NCBI RefSeq assembly: GCF_039535095.1 | Contig: NZ_BAAAWN010000001.1 | Coordinates: 1,736,001-1,800,000 of the forward strand | Length of the DNA: 64,000 nt | Source: Arthrobacter ramosus | Lineage (GTDB): Bacteria > Actinomycetota > Actinomycetes > Actinomycetales > Micrococcaceae | Reading direction: 5' to 3' | Shown: piece after piece, positions 34,955 to 45,884 of the stretch | Numbering within the stretch: the stretch's first letter is position 1 | How the letters are laid out: every line of letters begins with the position of its first letter | Program-made: the position numbers and the translations under genes | Notes under the pieces: generated by a model | Told to the model about the DNA's origin: nothing | What the model saw: only the letters and a program-made list of their open reading frames with translations | Database searches by the model: none

Positions 34955-37557
34955 AAGCGATTCGACGGTTCACGGTCCGAACGGTTCTGCCGGAAGCAAT
35001 CGCCCCATTGGCACGACTGGCGAAGAACTTGCGTTGGTCCTGGCATTTGCCGACGCGTGAACTGTTTTCTGCGCTGAATCCCGAGGCCTGGGAGCAAAGC
35101 AATCATGACCCCATGACCTTTCTGGGCCTGGTCAGTCGCGAGGAACTGCATGAACTCGCAGCGGATGGCGCAGTCATTGAGCGTGTCCAGCACGCGGCTG
35201 CGGACCTGGACCGGTACCTGAGCGAGCCGCGCTGGTACCAGGGCCTGGGTCCTGACGCCCCGGCGTGCATCGCCTACTTCTCGCCCGAGTTCGGCATCAC
35301 GGAGGTGCTCCCGCAGTATTCCGGCGGCCTCGGGATCCTGGCCGGGGACCACCTGAAGGCCGCCTCGGACCTGGGCGTGCCGCTGATCGGTGTCGGGCTG
35401 CTCTACCAGGCGGGCTACTTCAAGCAGTCCCTGTCCCGGGACGCCTGGCAGCAGGAAACCTACCCGGTCCTTGACCCGGACGGCCTGCCTCTGACAATGC
35501 TGCGTGAGGAAGACGGTTCGCCGGCGCTAGTCACACTTCCCCTGCCCGGTGACCGGACGCTGCGGGCGCACATCTGGCGGGCCGACGTCGGGCGCGTGCC
35601 GCTTCTGCTGCTCGACTCGAACGTTCCGGCCAACGACGACGCCGCGCGCGGGATCACGGACCGGCTCTACGGCGGCGGCGGTGACCACCGCCTGCAGCAG
35701 GAGTTGCTGCTGGGCATGGGCGGGGTGAAGGCGCTGCGCGTCTACCAGCGCCTCACGGGCACCCCGGCCCCGGAAGTGTTCCACACCAACGAAGGCCACG
35801 CCGGGTTCCTGGGCATCGAACGCATCCAGAAGCTCATGTCCTCCGAGGCCCCGCTGAGCTGGTCCGAGGCCCTGGCCGCCGGGCGGGCGTCCACGGTGTT
35901 CACCACCCACACTCCCGTTCCGGCCGGTATCGACCGCTTCGAGGCCGTGCAGATCAGGCACTTCTTCGACGCCGGCCTGGCCCCGGACGTGCCGGTGGAG
36001 AAGGTCCTGGAACTCGGCCGGGAAAACTACGACGGCGGCAACCCCGCGGTCTTCAACATGGCTGTGATGGGCCTGCGCCTGGCCCAGCGGGCCAACGGCG
36101 TGGCCAAACTGCACGGCGTGGTCTCCCGCGAGATGTTCTCCGGGCTCTGGCCAGGCTTCGACCACTCCGAAATCCCCATCACCTCCGTCACCAACGGCGT
36201 CCACGTACCCACCTGGATCGATCCGAAGATGAGCCGGCTCGCTGCGAAGCACTTTGGCAGCACTGATGTGGACGCCACCGGTTGGGACAAGATCTACGAC
36301 GTGGATGATGCCGAGCTTTGGGGCCTGCGGGGCGAGTTGCGTTCTGCTTTGGTCGATGACGTGCGCAAGCGCCTGCGATCTTCGTGGAAGAAGCGCGGCG
36401 CGGCCGATGCCGAGCTGGGCTGGACGGACACCGTGCTGGACCCGGACGTCCTCACGATCGGTTTCGCCCGGCGTGTGCCCACCTACAAGCGCCTGACCCT
36501 GATGCTCCGGGACCCGGCCCGGCTCAAGGCGCTGCTGCTGCACCCCCAGCACCCCATCCAGCTGGTCATCGCCGGCAAGTCCCACCCCGCGGACGACGCC
36601 GGCAAGAAAATGATCCAGGACCTGGTGAAGTTCACCGACGACCCCGCCGTCCGGCACCGGATCGTGTTCCTGCCCAACTATGACATCGCCATGGCCCGCA
36701 CCCTGTTCCCGGGCTGCGACGTGTGGCTGAACAACCCGCTCCGGCCCCTGGAGGCCTGCGGGACCTCCGGGATGAAGGCGGCCATCAACGGTTCCCTGAA
36801 CCTCTCGGTCCTGGACGGCTGGTGGGATGAGATGTACGACGGCGAGAACGGCTGGGCGATCCCGACCGCCAACAACGACGCCTCACCCACCGAACGCGAT
36901 GACATCGAAGCCGCCGCCCTTTACGAACTCCTGGAGACCCAGGTGGCCCCGCGCTTCTACGGCTCCACGGTTTCCGCGGACGCCGGCGCAGCCGGGCCCT
37001 CGCAGTCCGGCCCGGAAGCCATCCCGACGCACTGGGTGTCCATGATCAAGCACACCCTGGCCCACCTCGGCCCGGCAGTCTCGGCCGACCGCATGCTCCA
37101 GGACTACGTCAACACCCTCTACCGCCCGGCAGCTGTCGCCGGCAGGCAGGCGGGAACGGCCTCGTTCAAGGAAGCGAAGGAACTGGCGGCCTGGACCACC
37201 AAGGTCCGCAACGCCTGGCCGCAGCTGATCGTGGAACACGTCGATTCCATCGGCGTCTCCGAAGAGCCACAGATCGGGGACACCCTCCAGGTCAACGCCT
37301 ACATCGCCCTCCACGAACTCACGCCCGAGGACGTGTCGGTTGAAGTGGCGTATGGCCGGGCGCAGGACGGAGACGAACTGGAGGATGTCGCCCTGGTCGA
37401 GCTGACAGAAACAGAAGACCTCGGCAACGGGCGCCACCTGTTCACCGGTTCCATCCTGATCAACCGCTCCGGATCCTTCGGCTACACCGTCCGGGTCTTC
37501 CCGAAGCACCCCTCCCTGGCCTCGAAGGCCGAACTGGGGCTGATCGCGAACGCCTAA
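34951..37557 (+). CDS. glgP: Alpha-glucan (glycogen/maltodextrin) phosphorylase, GT35
   Basis: Releases glucose 1-phosphate from alpha-1,4-glucans, using pyridoxal phosphate. It has 868 residues with the N-terminal DUF3417 domain typical of actinobacterial and archaeal-type short phosphorylases. The motifs AYFSPEFGITEVLPQYSGGLGILAGDHLK and NPLRPLEACGTSGMKAAINGSLNLS (PLP site) are clear. The start is GTG 34951, overlapping the stop of a 17-codon ORF. No glgE or other glg gene is adjacent. The LacI-type operator upstream suggests sugar-responsive control. A strong terminator follows. Confidence 0.94.
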   Translation: MKAIRRFTVRTVLPEAIAPLARLAKNLRWSWHLPTRELFSALNPEAWEQSNHDPMTFLGLVSREELHELAADGAVIERVQHAAADLDRYLSEPRWYQGLGPDAPACIAYFSPEFGITEVLPQYSGGLGILAGDHLKAASDLGVPLIGVGLLYQAGYFKQSLSRDAWQQETYPVLDPDGLPLTMLREEDGSPALVTLPLPGDRTLRAHIWRADVGRVPLLLLDSNVPANDDAARGITDRLYGGGGDHRLQQELLLGMGGVKALRVYQRLTGTPAPEVFHTNEGHAGFLGIERIQKLMSSEAPLSWSEALAAGRASTVFTTHTPVPAGIDRFEAVQIRHFFDAGLAPDVPVEKVLELGRENYDGGNPAVFNMAVMGLRLAQRANGVAKLHGVVSREMFSGLWPGFDHSEIPITSVTNGVHVPTWIDPKMSRLAAKHFGSTDVDATGWDKIYDVDDAELWGLRGELRSALVDDVRKRLRSSWKKRGAADAELGWTDTVLDPDVLTIGFARRVPTYKRLTLMLRDPARLKALLLHPQHPIQLVIAGKSHPADDAGKKMIQDLVKFTDDPAVRHRIVFLPNYDIAMARTLFPGCDVWLNNPLRPLEACGTSGMKAAINGSLNLSVLDGWWDEMYDGENGWAIPTANNDASPTERDDIEAAALYELLETQVAPRFYGSTVSADAGAAGPSQSGPEAIPTHWVSMIKHTLAHLGPAVSADRMLQDYVNTLYRPAAVAGRQAGTASFKEAKELAAWTTKVRNAWPQLIVEHVDSIGVSEEPQIGDTLQVNAYIALHELTPEDVSVEVAYGRAQDGDELEDVALVELTETEDLGNGRHLFTGSILINRSGSFGYTVRVFPKHPSLASKAELGLIANA

Positions 37558-37564
37558 GAATGCG

Positions 37565-37600
37565 CGCCCCCGCTGCAGCTCGAGCAGCGGGGGCGTATTC
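37565..37600 (+). terminator. Rho-independent terminator after glgP
   Basis: A perfect 12-bp stem (CGCCCCCGCTGC / GCAGCGGGGGCG) with loop AGCTCGA is followed by TATTCCGTT. It lies between convergent glgP and lacI. Confidence 0.8.
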
Positions 37601-37636
37601 CGTTAAGGGGATCCTCGCCACGGTAGCGGCTTGGAT

Positions 37637-38761
37637 TCAGCCGCAGCCGCAGCTTTCCCGGACTACAAGCTCTACGGGTAGCTCTTTGGCCACCGACGCG
37701 GATCCGGGATTGGCGATCTGGTGGATGAGGATGCCGGCGGCGGCGCGCCCAAGGGCGATCATGGGCTGTCTGACGGTGGTGAGCGTGGGGCGATTGACGC
37801 GGCCGGCCGCCAATCCGTCGAAACCCGTGACGGCAATCCGTCCTGGCACTTCCACCCCGGCCCGTTCCAGGGCATCCAGATACAGGAGCGCCTCGGCATC
37901 GACGGAACAGACAAGGGCTTCAGGAAGTGCGGCGCCGGATACCAGTCGCTGGATGGTTGCGTCCGCGTCCTTGGCGAGGTTGACCCCGGAACTCAACCTG
38001 CCGGCTGCGTCCCGCCCCGGTGCGGGCAGCGTTTGGGTGTCCAACCCTGCCTCGGCCATGGCTTGGGCGTACCCGTCGAAGCGCTGCTCGCGGTCCGGCG
38101 AACCGGACGGGCCCACAAAGGTGATGGCGCGGTGTCCGTGATGGTGGATCAAGTGGTTTGTGAGTACCCGCATGCCTTCGGCGTTCTCCACCGAGACCCG
38201 GTTCAACCCGGTCTCCTCCGGCGGCTCGGCCAGCTCCACGACCGGAATCCGTTCGGCGATCCGCCGCAGCACCTCAACCGGAAAAGTATTGGGGAACACC
38301 GCCAATCCGTCCACACGCCCGGCAATGTCGTTGATGTCGGCCTCGGATCTGCCGCCATTCCCCTCGCCGACCATGAGTACGTAGCCACTCCTGCGGCATT
38401 CCATTTCGACGCCGCGTTGCACCTCGTCGTGATAGAGCGGGAACAGGCGAAACTCCTCGTTGGCATCGTCGGAGAACAGATCCCTGGGTAGGAGCGCGTC
38501 CGCATCGCCGTGGACGCGGGCCGCGCCGACCCCTGCGCGGTTGAAGTAGTCGTAGGAGAAAAGGCCGATTGCTCCCGTTTTTCCCGTGGCCAGGCCCCTC
38601 GCGCTGGCACTTGGCAGGTAGCCGAGTTCGTGTGCGGCCGCCATTACCAGTTTCCTGGTGGATTCGCGCACCCGGTGCGGCTGTGTGAAGGAGAGGGATA
38701 CCGTCGCGATCGAGACGACGGCGCGCTCGGCGACGTCGTAGATTGTTGGTTTCTTGGCCAT
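37637..38761 (-). CDS. LacI family transcriptional regulator
   Basis: A 374-residue LacI/GalR repressor. The HTH is at about residues 5-27 (TIYDVAERAVVSIATVSLSF), with hinge YLPSASARGLATGKTG, and the effector domain ends VVRESCGCG, a C-terminal signature common to actinobacterial sugar regulators. It is divergent from the Gfo/Idh/MocA-ThuA genes. An AAGCGCTT palindrome in the shared 174-base promoter region suggests it controls both directions. Confidence 0.9.
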   Translation of the reverse strand: MAKKPTIYDVAERAVVSIATVSLSFTQPHRVRESTRKLVMAAAHELGYLPSASARGLATGKTGAIGLFSYDYFNRAGVGAARVHGDADALLPRDLFSDDANEEFRLFPLYHDEVQRGVEMECRRSGYVLMVGEGNGGRSEADINDIAGRVDGLAVFPNTFPVEVLRRIAERIPVVELAEPPEETGLNRVSVENAEGMRVLTNHLIHHHGHRAITFVGPSGSPDREQRFDGYAQAMAEAGLDTQTLPAPGRDAAGRLSSGVNLAKDADATIQRLVSGAALPEALVCSVDAEALLYLDALERAGVEVPGRIAVTGFDGLAAGRVNRPTLTTVRQPMIALGRAAAGILIHQIANPGSASVAKELPVELVVRESCGCG

Positions 38762-38848
38762 GGCGACTCCTTTTCCGGCCCTCAGTCTAGGCGCATTCCC
38801 CGCCGTGGCCGGCTCGTGGCATGCCGGATCCGGAAAGGCGAAAAGTCG

Positions 38849-38856
38849 AAGCGCTT
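38849..38856. promoter_or_regulatory. LacI-type operator core between divergent genes
   Basis: TCGAAGCGCTTAAG contains the perfect palindrome AAGCGCTT, the core of LacI/GalR operators, followed by a further AAGCG half-site. It lies 80-88 bases from either start codon, next to a TTGACG that could be a plus-strand -35. Confidence 0.6.
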
Positions 38857-38935
38857 AAGCGATTGACGTTGTTCGGAGGCCCATGAAAGCGTATTTATTG
38901 GCCCTAGCCGGGATACGTGAAAAGACAGGAATACC

Positions 38936-40039
38936 GTGGGCATTCAACAGCAAGCAACGTCAGCACGCCTCAAAGTGGGCGTTGTGGGCATCGGATGGGC
39001 TGGTCAACAGCACCTTGGGGCATACAGCAGTATCGAAGGCGTGGATATCATCGCCGTCGCCGGGATGGAAGAAGATCTCCTCGCCCAGATGAAGCAGGAA
39101 TACGCCATTCCGCATGCCTTCGCCCGTTGGGAAGACATGATCGGGCTGGAAGGCTTGGATGCAATCAGTGTCGCCGTTCCGACCTTCCTGCACGCCCCGA
39201 TCTCCATAGCGGCCCTGGATCGTGGACTGCACGTGCTGAGCGAAAAACCACTGGCCCGCAACGGCGACGAAGGACGCGCCATGGTCGAGGCGGCCCGGAA
39301 GGCCGGCCGCGTCTTGGACGTTGCGTTCAACCACCGCCGCCGTGGCGATATTCAAAAACTCAAGAGCATCATCGACGACGGCGGACTCGGACGTCCGTAC
39401 TACGCCAAGGGTTCCTGGCTGCGCCGCTCAGGCATCCCTACCCTGGGCAGTTGGTTCACCAATCCGGAGATGGCCGGCGGCGGTCCGCTGGCTGACATCG
39501 GAGTCCACGTCCTGGATTACTCGCTCCACCTGTTGGGCGAGCCCAAGGTCCTGTCCGTCTCTGCGCAGACACACTCGGAGCTGGGTCCGCAAGGCCGTGG
39601 CGGCAACGCCCGCTACACCGCTGGACCCGCGAGCCACAAGTTCGAAGTAGAGGACTTCGCTTCTGCCTTCATACGCCTCGAAGGCGGAGGCACCCTGATC
39701 CTCGAGGCGGGCTGGGCGAGCTACCGGGAGGTGGACGACTTGCTCGACTTCACGGTCTACGGGACCGACGGCGGTGCCGAACTACGCGCCGTCGGGGCCC
39801 CGCTGCAGCCCGTCGGCAGCTTGAAGATCTTCACGGAGAAGGACGGCGAAAATGCCGACTACGAGCCCGAAGCCCTCCCCGGCCTTGCCCACCAGGCCGT
39901 CGTCGACGACTTCATTGCCGCCGTCCGCGGCGGGGAGACGGTCTGGGGACAACACGACGGATCCCTAGCCCTGAGCCGGGCACTTATCCTTGATGCCTGC
40001 TACAAGTCCGCCCTCGAACAACGCGAGGTGGTGCTCTGA
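38936..40039 (+). CDS. Gfo/Idh/MocA family oxidoreductase
   Basis: NAD(P)-dependent sugar or inositol-type dehydrogenase of 367 residues. The Rossmann motif [12 protein letters not shown] is at 15-26 and the EKP motif, Glu103-Lys104-Pro105 (SEKPLA), marks the family. The C-terminal domain has [21 protein letters not shown] with the conserved Asp and His. The start is GTG 38936 with AGGA upstream. It overlaps thuA by the ATGA junction at 40036-40039, so the two act together, probably on a keto-sugar intermediate as proposed for ThuA/ThuB of rhizobia. Confidence 0.9.
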   Translation: MGIQQQATSARLKVGVVGIGWAGQQHLGAYSSIEGVDIIAVAGMEEDLLAQMKQEYAIPHAFARWEDMIGLEGLDAISVAVPTFLHAPISIAALDRGLHVLSEKPLARNGDEGRAMVEAARKAGRVLDVAFNHRRRGDIQKLKSIIDDGGLGRPYYAKGSWLRRSGIPTLGSWFTNPEMAGGGPLADIGVHVLDYSLHLLGEPKVLSVSAQTHSELGPQGRGGNARYTAGPASHKFEVEDFASAFIRLEGGGTLILEAGWASYREVDDLLDFTVYGTDGGAELRAVGAPLQPVGSLKIFTEKDGENADYEPEALPGLAHQAVVDDFIAAVRGGETVWGQHDGSLALSRALILDACYKSALEQREVVL

Positions 40040-40788
40040 TGACTGACAAAAAACTGAAGATCGTCGTCTGGAACGAAGCCGTCCACGAGGCCCGCAACAA
40101 ACCGGACACCATGGCGGAAATGTACCCGGACGGCATCCACGGTGCCATCGCGTCGGGCTTGCGGGGCTTCTATCCGGATGCTGAAATCACGACGGCGACC
40201 CTCGCCGATCCCGAACACGGGCTGCATGAGGAAACCCTTGCCGCCACCGACGTCCTGCTCTGGTGGGGTCACATCGCGCACCACGAGGTGAGCGACGAGG
40301 TAGTGGAACGCGTCCAGCGGCATGTCCTGGGCGGGATGGGACTCGTGGTGCTGCACTCAGGGCATTTCTCGAAGATCTTCACCCGGCTGCTGGGCACCAC
40401 GTGTTCGCTCAAGTGGCGCAACGACGGCGAACGCGAGCTCGTGTGGACGGTCAAGCCATCGCACCCGATCGCGGCCGGAGTCGAGAGCCCCATCCTGATC
40501 CCCAAACAGGAGATGTACGGCGAACTCTTCGACATCCCGGAGCCCGACGACCTGATCTTCATCAGCTCCTTCGAAGGCGGCGAGGTGTTCCGCTCCGGCG
40601 TGACGTTCTCCCGCGGCAAGGGGCGGATCTTCTACTTCAGCCCCGGTGACCAGGAGTACCCCGTCTACCACCAGCCGCAGATCCAGAGGGTCATCGCCAA
40701 CGGCGTGGGCTGGGTCGCGCAGCCCGAACAGTTCCGGGATGCCCCGGCAGTGACCAACCCGGCCAGAGGCTGGTTTTTGACTACCTGA
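40039..40788 (+). CDS. ThuA-domain protein (trehalose utilization family)
   Basis: A 249-residue ThuA-like protein with the class I glutamine-amidotransferase-like fold. [28 protein letters not shown] and [31 protein letters not shown] are family features. ThuA/ThuB in rhizobia act in trehalose/sucrose degradation through 3-keto sugars; a similar role with the upstream Gfo/Idh/MocA enzyme is inferred. Its last eight bases overlap the convergent dnaE2. Confidence 0.88.
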   Translation: MTDKKLKIVVWNEAVHEARNKPDTMAEMYPDGIHGAIASGLRGFYPDAEITTATLADPEHGLHEETLAATDVLLWWGHIAHHEVSDEVVERVQRHVLGGMGLVVLHSGHFSKIFTRLLGTTCSLKWRNDGERELVWTVKPSHPIAAGVESPILIPKQEMYGELFDIPEPDDLIFISSFEGGEVFRSGVTFSRGKGRIFYFSPGDQEYPVYHQPQIQRVIANGVGWVAQPEQFRDAPAVTNPARGWFLTT

Positions 40789-43700
40789 AATCGCGGGAGT
40801 TGGACTTCACTGTCAGGACCAGGGGTTCCAGCTTGTCCGCCACGAGATTGGTGACTCCTTCCGGCGATCGTTCAAGGAAACCCCGGACGATCAGTGCGGA
40901 TGATTCCCGGGCTACACGGCGATGCCTCTTCCAGAGGCCAACGCTGCAGATGACGTTGAGGATGCCGCTCTCGTCCTCCAGATTGACGAAGGTGATCCCT
41001 TGCGCGGTCTGGGGGCGTTGGCGGTGGGTCACGACGCCGGCCACTTCAACACGCGTGCCGGACTCGACCCGGGAGAGCCGGTCCACCCGCAGCACCCCTC
41101 TGGAATCCAGGTCCCCGCGGGCATGGCGCATCGGGTGGTCATCGGTGCTGATTCCTGTGGCCCACATGTCGTAGGCAACATTTTCCAGGGGGGAGAGCTC
41201 GGGCAGCAGTGGCGGCTGGACGGCGACATGGGTCCCCGGCAATTGTCCTTCCCGCTCAAGCGCGGCATCGCCGGCCTGCCACAGTGCTTCGCGGCGGTTC
41301 ATGCCCAGCGAATCGAGGGCGCCGGCGGACGCGAGTGCCTCCAGCTGGTCCGCGCTGAGATTCGCGCGGCGGGACAGATCCGCCATGTCGCGGTAGGGGC
41401 CTTGCTCCTCGCGTTCGGTGACGATCCGCTTCGCCACCTCGGCACCGATGGACGTGACGCCGTCGAGTCCCAGCCGCACCGCGTGTGAGCCATCCCGCCG
41501 GTGCAAGTGGTCCTCGCGTGGTTGATCCTGCTGGAAAAGGCCGATCTTCGGTTGGCGGAAGTCCAGGCAGGAATCCATGCCGCCCACCTGACCCGCCTCT
41601 GCCCCTGTAGCCTCATCGAGCACTTCAAGGGTCGCCTCGGCAAGGGAATGCAGTACATCAGGACGCAACACCTGGACCCCGTGCCTGCGGGCATCCGCCA
41701 CGAGGGTTTGGGGGGAGTAGAAGCCCATGGGTTGTGCCCGAAGCAGGGATGCGAGGAACGCGCCAGGATAGTGCAGCTTCAGCCACGAGCTTGCGTAGAC
41801 CAACACCGCGAAGCTCAAGGAGTGGGATTCCGCGAAGCCGAAGTTCGCAAAGGCCTGGATCTTGGCGTAGATGGCGTCGGCGTCGTCCTTGCTGATCCCG
41901 TTGGCCGCCATCCCCGCGTAGAGCTTGGCCTCCAGCGACTCGATTTTCTCCCGGCCCCGTTTGGAGCCCATCGCGCGGCGGAGCAGGTCCGCGTCCTCGG
42001 CAGTGCAGCCACCCACGGCAACTGCCATCTGCATCAGTTGCTCCTGGAACAAGGGCACACCCAATGTCCGCTTAAGCACGGGCTCCAGCAATGGATGAAG
42101 ATACGTGATTTTTTCCGTGCCTGCGCGGCGTCGGATGTACGGGTGGACGGCGCCACCTTGGACGGGACCTGGGCGGATCAGCGCGATTTCGACCACCAGA
42201 TCGTAGAATTCCCTCGGTTTCAGCCGAGGCAGCGTGCTGATCTGGGCCCGTGATTCCACTTGGAACACCCCGATCGAGTCAGCCCGGCAGAGCATGTCGT
42301 AGACGGCCTGTTCTTCCCGCGGGATGGTCTCGATTGTCCAACGCTCCCCGAAATGCTTGTCGATGAGATCAAAGGAGTACTGCAGGGCGGCGAGCATGCC
42401 CAGGCCGAGAAGGTCGAACTTGACCAGGCCCATCCATTCGCAATCGTCCTTGTCCCATTGCAGTACCGTGCGGTTTTCCATCCGGGCACGTTCGATGGGT
42501 ACCACCTCGCCAACAGGCCGTTCGGTGAGGACCATGCCGCCGGAGTGGATGCCCAGGTGCCGGGGGAAGCCCAGTATCTGATCAGCAAGGTCCAGGACCG
42601 GGGCCGGGATGTTGTTGGTCTTGCCTTCGCTGAGATCGCCCCAGTGGTCGAGCCGCTTGGACCACGCGTCCTGCTGGCCTTGGCTGTAGCCGAGTGCCTT
42701 GGCTATGTCCCTGACGGCGTTCTTCGGGCGATAGCTGATGACATTCGCTACCTGGGCCGCGTTGAACCGTCCGTATTTGCCGTAGACGTACTGGATGACT
42801 TCTTCCCGCCGGTCCGAGTCGAAATCGACGTCGATGTCCGGTTCTTCCTCGCGGAGGCTGGAGAGGAAACGCTCAAACGGAAGGTTGTAGAAGATACTGT
42901 CGACGGCGGTGATCCCCAGCGCGTAGCAGACGGCCGAGTTCGCCGCCGAACCCCGGCCTTGGCAGAGGATGCCGCGGGAACGGGCAAACTGCACGATGTC
43001 GTGCACAATCAGGAAATAGCCGGGGAAGTTCTTCGCCTCGATCACTGCGAGTTCCTGCTCGATCCGGCTACGGACCCGTTCGTCGGCGTCCGGGTATTTG
43101 TTTCTCACGCCTTCTTCAACAAGTTGCCGGAGCCAAGTGATAAGGCTGTGCCCTGCAGGAACATCAAGCTTGGGGAGCTTCGGGCGGGCGGCCCGTAACT
43201 GGAACGCAAGCTCGTCGGCGATCCCGACAGTCCGTTCGACCGCGCCGGGGTAGCGGGCGAACCGTGCTGCCATCTCGGAACCGCTCCGCAGATGGGCGCC
43301 GCTGCTCGCGGGCAGCCACCCGTCCAGTTCTTCCAGGCTGCGGCGAGCCCGGACAGCCGCCATGGCCGTTGCCAGCGGGTATCCCTCCGGGGACGCATAA
43401 TGGACGGCGTTGCTGGCGATGAAAGGTATGCCCGCCCGGTCGGCAATACGGACGAGGGCGTCGTTGTGGCTGCCGTCGAGGGGATTCCCGTGATCGAAGA
43501 GCTCCACCACCACGTTTTCCCGCCCGAATCTCTCGATCAAAGCCTCCACTTCAAAGGCAGCGGCTTGCTCGCCGTCGCTAAGAAGGGCCCTCCGGACTGA
43601 GCCTTTGCGGCATCCGGTCAGCACCAGGCAGTGGTCCCTCAGGGAATGCGCCAGCGCATCGAGGTCGTAGATGGGGTGGCCCTTCTCGGCATCGGCAGCA

Positions 43701-44212
43701 AGATGGGCGGACGTCATCGCCCCAGCCAAGCGGTGGTAGCCCTCTTCCTTGCGGGCGAGGACAAGCAAATGGTCACCTTCGGGGTCGGCTTCCCCTTGCT
43801 GGGGTTTGCTGAGCCCGAGCGAAAGCTCAGCGCCGAACACTGTCTTCAGCTCGTAGGCTTCGGCGGCCTCCGCCATTCGCACGATCCCGTAGAAGCCGTC
43901 GTGATCGGTCAGTGCGAGGGCATGAATGCCCAGCCGGACTGCCTCCTCAACCAGTTTCTCGGGTGAGGAGGCGCCGTCCAGGAAACTGTAGTGCGAATGC
44001 GCGTGCAGTTCGGCATAAGGCACGACGCCGTCACCCGGCCTCGATGCGACCCTTGCGGGATCGAGGGGGACCGGACGGTAAGGCCCGCGTTTCCTTGACC
44101 AGGCGGGGCTGTCACCGCCGTCTCCTTTGGCCTTGCCGATCTCCGGCACTCGCCGGTCCGAGAGCGTGCGTTCGAACTCCGACCATGGGATTGACGGATT
44201 GTTCCAGGCCAT
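40781..44212 (-). CDS. dnaE2: Error-prone DNA polymerase III alpha subunit DnaE2
   Basis: Translesion polymerase of the SOS mutasome, 1143 residues. An intact-looking PHP domain is N-terminal ([32 protein letters not shown]). The palm has the catalytic aspartates in [15 protein letters not shown], then the fingers, helix-hairpin-helix and an OB domain ([15 protein letters not shown]). It is the last gene of imuA'-imuB-dnaE2, 43 bases after imuB, transcribed from the LexA-regulated promoter at 46548. It is the accessory, not the replicative, alpha subunit because of this context and the DnaE2-type length. Confidence 0.95.
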   Translation of the reverse strand: MAWNNPSIPWSEFERTLSDRRVPEIGKAKGDGGDSPAWSRKRGPYRPVPLDPARVASRPGDGVVPYAELHAHSHYSFLDGASSPEKLVEEAVRLGIHALALTDHDGFYGIVRMAEAAEAYELKTVFGAELSLGLSKPQQGEADPEGDHLLVLARKEEGYHRLAGAMTSAHLAADAEKGHPIYDLDALAHSLRDHCLVLTGCRKGSVRRALLSDGEQAAAFEVEALIERFGRENVVVELFDHGNPLDGSHNDALVRIADRAGIPFIASNAVHYASPEGYPLATAMAAVRARRSLEELDGWLPASSGAHLRSGSEMAARFARYPGAVERTVGIADELAFQLRAARPKLPKLDVPAGHSLITWLRQLVEEGVRNKYPDADERVRSRIEQELAVIEAKNFPGYFLIVHDIVQFARSRGILCQGRGSAANSAVCYALGITAVDSIFYNLPFERFLSSLREEEPDIDVDFDSDRREEVIQYVYGKYGRFNAAQVANVISYRPKNAVRDIAKALGYSQGQQDAWSKRLDHWGDLSEGKTNNIPAPVLDLADQILGFPRHLGIHSGGMVLTERPVGEVVPIERARMENRTVLQWDKDDCEWMGLVKFDLLGLGMLAALQYSFDLIDKHFGERWTIETIPREEQAVYDMLCRADSIGVFQVESRAQISTLPRLKPREFYDLVVEIALIRPGPVQGGAVHPYIRRRAGTEKITYLHPLLEPVLKRTLGVPLFQEQLMQMAVAVGGCTAEDADLLRRAMGSKRGREKIESLEAKLYAGMAANGISKDDADAIYAKIQAFANFGFAESHSLSFAVLVYASSWLKLHYPGAFLASLLRAQPMGFYSPQTLVADARRHGVQVLRPDVLHSLAEATLEVLDEATGAEAGQVGGMDSCLDFRQPKIGLFQQDQPREDHLHRRDGSHAVRLGLDGVTSIGAEVAKRIVTEREEQGPYRDMADLSRRANLSADQLEALASAGALDSLGMNRREALWQAGDAALEREGQLPGTHVAVQPPLLPELSPLENVAYDMWATGISTDDHPMRHARGDLDSRGVLRVDRLSRVESGTRVEVAGVVTHRQRPQTAQGITFVNLEDESGILNVICSVGLWKRHRRVARESSALIVRGFLERSPEGVTNLVADKLEPLVLTVKSNSRDFR

Positions 44213-44255
44213 CTTTGTCTTTCCTGCCTAAAAGTTCGGTGTTCGACTCGGGTGT

Positions 44256-45884
44256 TCAGTCGTAGCGGGCCTCTGCCCACCAGTTCTGCTCGTCCAGGAG
44301 AAGGAGCCAGGCCTCTCCGTTTCCGTCCACAAGCTGGAACCGGTCCGCTTCAAGTCGGTGGTCGGCGTCCCACCACCGCTGTCTCAGCGGCCAGGGGCCG
44401 GCCCACTGAGCTACCAGTCGTCGTCGTGCAGGGTCTCCGCCGGGACAGAACCACATGGGCGGGGCAATCAATCCGCCTCGATGGTCTGTGCGGACTTTTT
44501 CCCTGTTCGCATCAAGAAGCAGGACAGGGATGAGGGACGCAAACACCGTGGCGGGCTGCGGGTCTGGAATCCTGCCGGGCCACGGCCTGGAGGCCAGGGC
44601 GGCCGTTCCCGCGGGCAAGGCATCTCCCCAAGGAACCAGGCGGCGCCGCTCGGCCAGCAAGCGACCTCCGGAGATCGCAGGCACTACTACGGCTTCATGT
44701 CCCAGCATGCTTTGGATCCGGCTGAGTCCATGATGAATCTGTTCCTCGGCTCCGTCTCCAAAGAGCGCCCGCCCATGATGGGCGATGGAGTCCACCCGGA
44801 CGGGGAGGAACTCGACCCGCGTGACCGGTGACGACAGTCCGCCGCGAGCCATTCCGCCGTCGTGCGTTCCGCCGTCGTGCGTTTTATCGTGGGCGTTGGC
44901 GTGGGCAGGGGGCTGTGACTGAAGCTGCCAACGCACCCTGTCCACGACGTCGCTGGCCGTGAAGTGGCGGGGGTGGCCCCACGTGCGCTCGGAGCGGCTC
45001 CCTGCTTCGTCCGTGATCAGAACCCTCAGCTCCGTGCAGACCAAGCCTTCCGTCTGCACTCCGGCCACGAAGTCGTCTGCCGTGGCCCGGAGCTGGAAGG
45101 CGAGTTGGTCAACCCGGTCCAGGCCGGGTTCGAATTCCGCCCGTTGATCCAGTTTCCGCGGGGGAGTCCGGGGGATCACCTTGCGGGGATCCTGTCCGCT
45201 TGCCAGGGCGTGCGCAGTGATTCCGGCAGCCCCGAAACGGGCCCGGACATCTGCGGCGGGAAGATTGGCGAAATTCCCCAAAGTGAGGATGCCAAGGCGT
45301 TTGAGCAAGGAAGCCAGCTTCGGCTGGCCTAGTACTTCCACCGGAAATGGAGCCAGGAAATCCCGGGAAGAACCCGGCGGGAGCACAAGAACGGCGGAGA
45401 GTTCGCTGGTGCTCCGGGCTGCTTGCTCGGCGGCAAACACGGAATCGGCGATCCCCACCCGTGCTTCCACGCCGAGGCTGTCCGCCGATTCAAGCGCGGC
45501 ACCTGCGGCCGCTTCCTCTCCGCCGTAATATCGGGCGGCACCCTTGGCCCGGATAGCGCATAGGCCGGGGCGAAGCACTTCCACGCCAGGAGTCCGTTCC
45601 TCGAGTGACGAGACCACAGGCTCGAATTCCCTCGCATCCCGCACAGGATCAACGGCACATACCACCAGCTCAGGACAACGGGTCTGCGCTTCCCTTAGCC
45701 GCAAGCCCCGGACCACTCCCTCTGCCCGGGCTTCCGAGGAGCAAGCAGCTATGACCCCTTTGCCAATGACTGCCGAAGGTACATCAGGCGGCAGGGCATC
45801 TGCCAAACGGGCGGCGACAAGGGGCCAATCCGGGAACCAGGTCACCAACGCGCGCACCGGGGTTTCAAGCTGAAACAGCATCAT
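44256..45884 (-). CDS. imuB: ImuB, Y-family polymerase-like mutasome hub
   Basis: A 542-residue DinB/UmuC-like protein. The first strand reads ALVTWFPDWPLVAARL, without the metal-binding acidic residue seen in active Y-family polymerases, in keeping with ImuB being a non-catalytic hub that bridges the beta clamp, ImuA' and DnaE2. The thumb/HhH part is LLKRLGILTLGNFANLPAADV. A His/Asp/Gly-rich linker (AHANAHDKTHDGGTHDGG) at about residue 330 is encoded partly by a 15-bp tandem duplication. The start is ATG 45884, overlapping the imuA stop; 45881 is also possible. Confidence 0.9.
   Translation of the reverse strand: MMLFQLETPVRALVTWFPDWPLVAARLADALPPDVPSAVIGKGVIAACSSEARAEGVVRGLRLREAQTRCPELVVCAVDPVRDAREFEPVVSSLEERTPGVEVLRPGLCAIRAKGAARYYGGEEAAAGAALESADSLGVEARVGIADSVFAAEQAARSTSELSAVLVLPPGSSRDFLAPFPVEVLGQPKLASLLKRLGILTLGNFANLPAADVRARFGAAGITAHALASGQDPRKVIPRTPPRKLDQRAEFEPGLDRVDQLAFQLRATADDFVAGVQTEGLVCTELRVLITDEAGSRSERTWGHPRHFTASDVVDRVRWQLQSQPPAHANAHDKTHDGGTHDGGMARGGLSSPVTRVEFLPVRVDSIAHHGRALFGDGAEEQIHHGLSRIQSMLGHEAVVVPAISGGRLLAERRRLVPWGDALPAGTAALASRPWPGRIPDPQPATVFASLIPVLLLDANREKVRTDHRGGLIAPPMWFCPGGDPARRRLVAQWAGPWPLRQRWWDADHRLEADRFQLVDGNGEAWLLLLDEQNWWAEARYD
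44854..44883. repeat. 15-bp tandem duplication inside imuB
   Basis: CCGCCGTCGTGCGTT occurs twice in direct succession. On the minus strand it encodes a repeated THDGG-type motif in a flexible linker and keeps the frame. Confidence 0.85.

Noticed and set aside
38883..39092. Short frame starting MKAYLLALAG before the Gfo/Idh/MocA gene
   Set aside because: Overlaps the oxidoreductase out of frame and resembles no protein; probably the 5' UTR.
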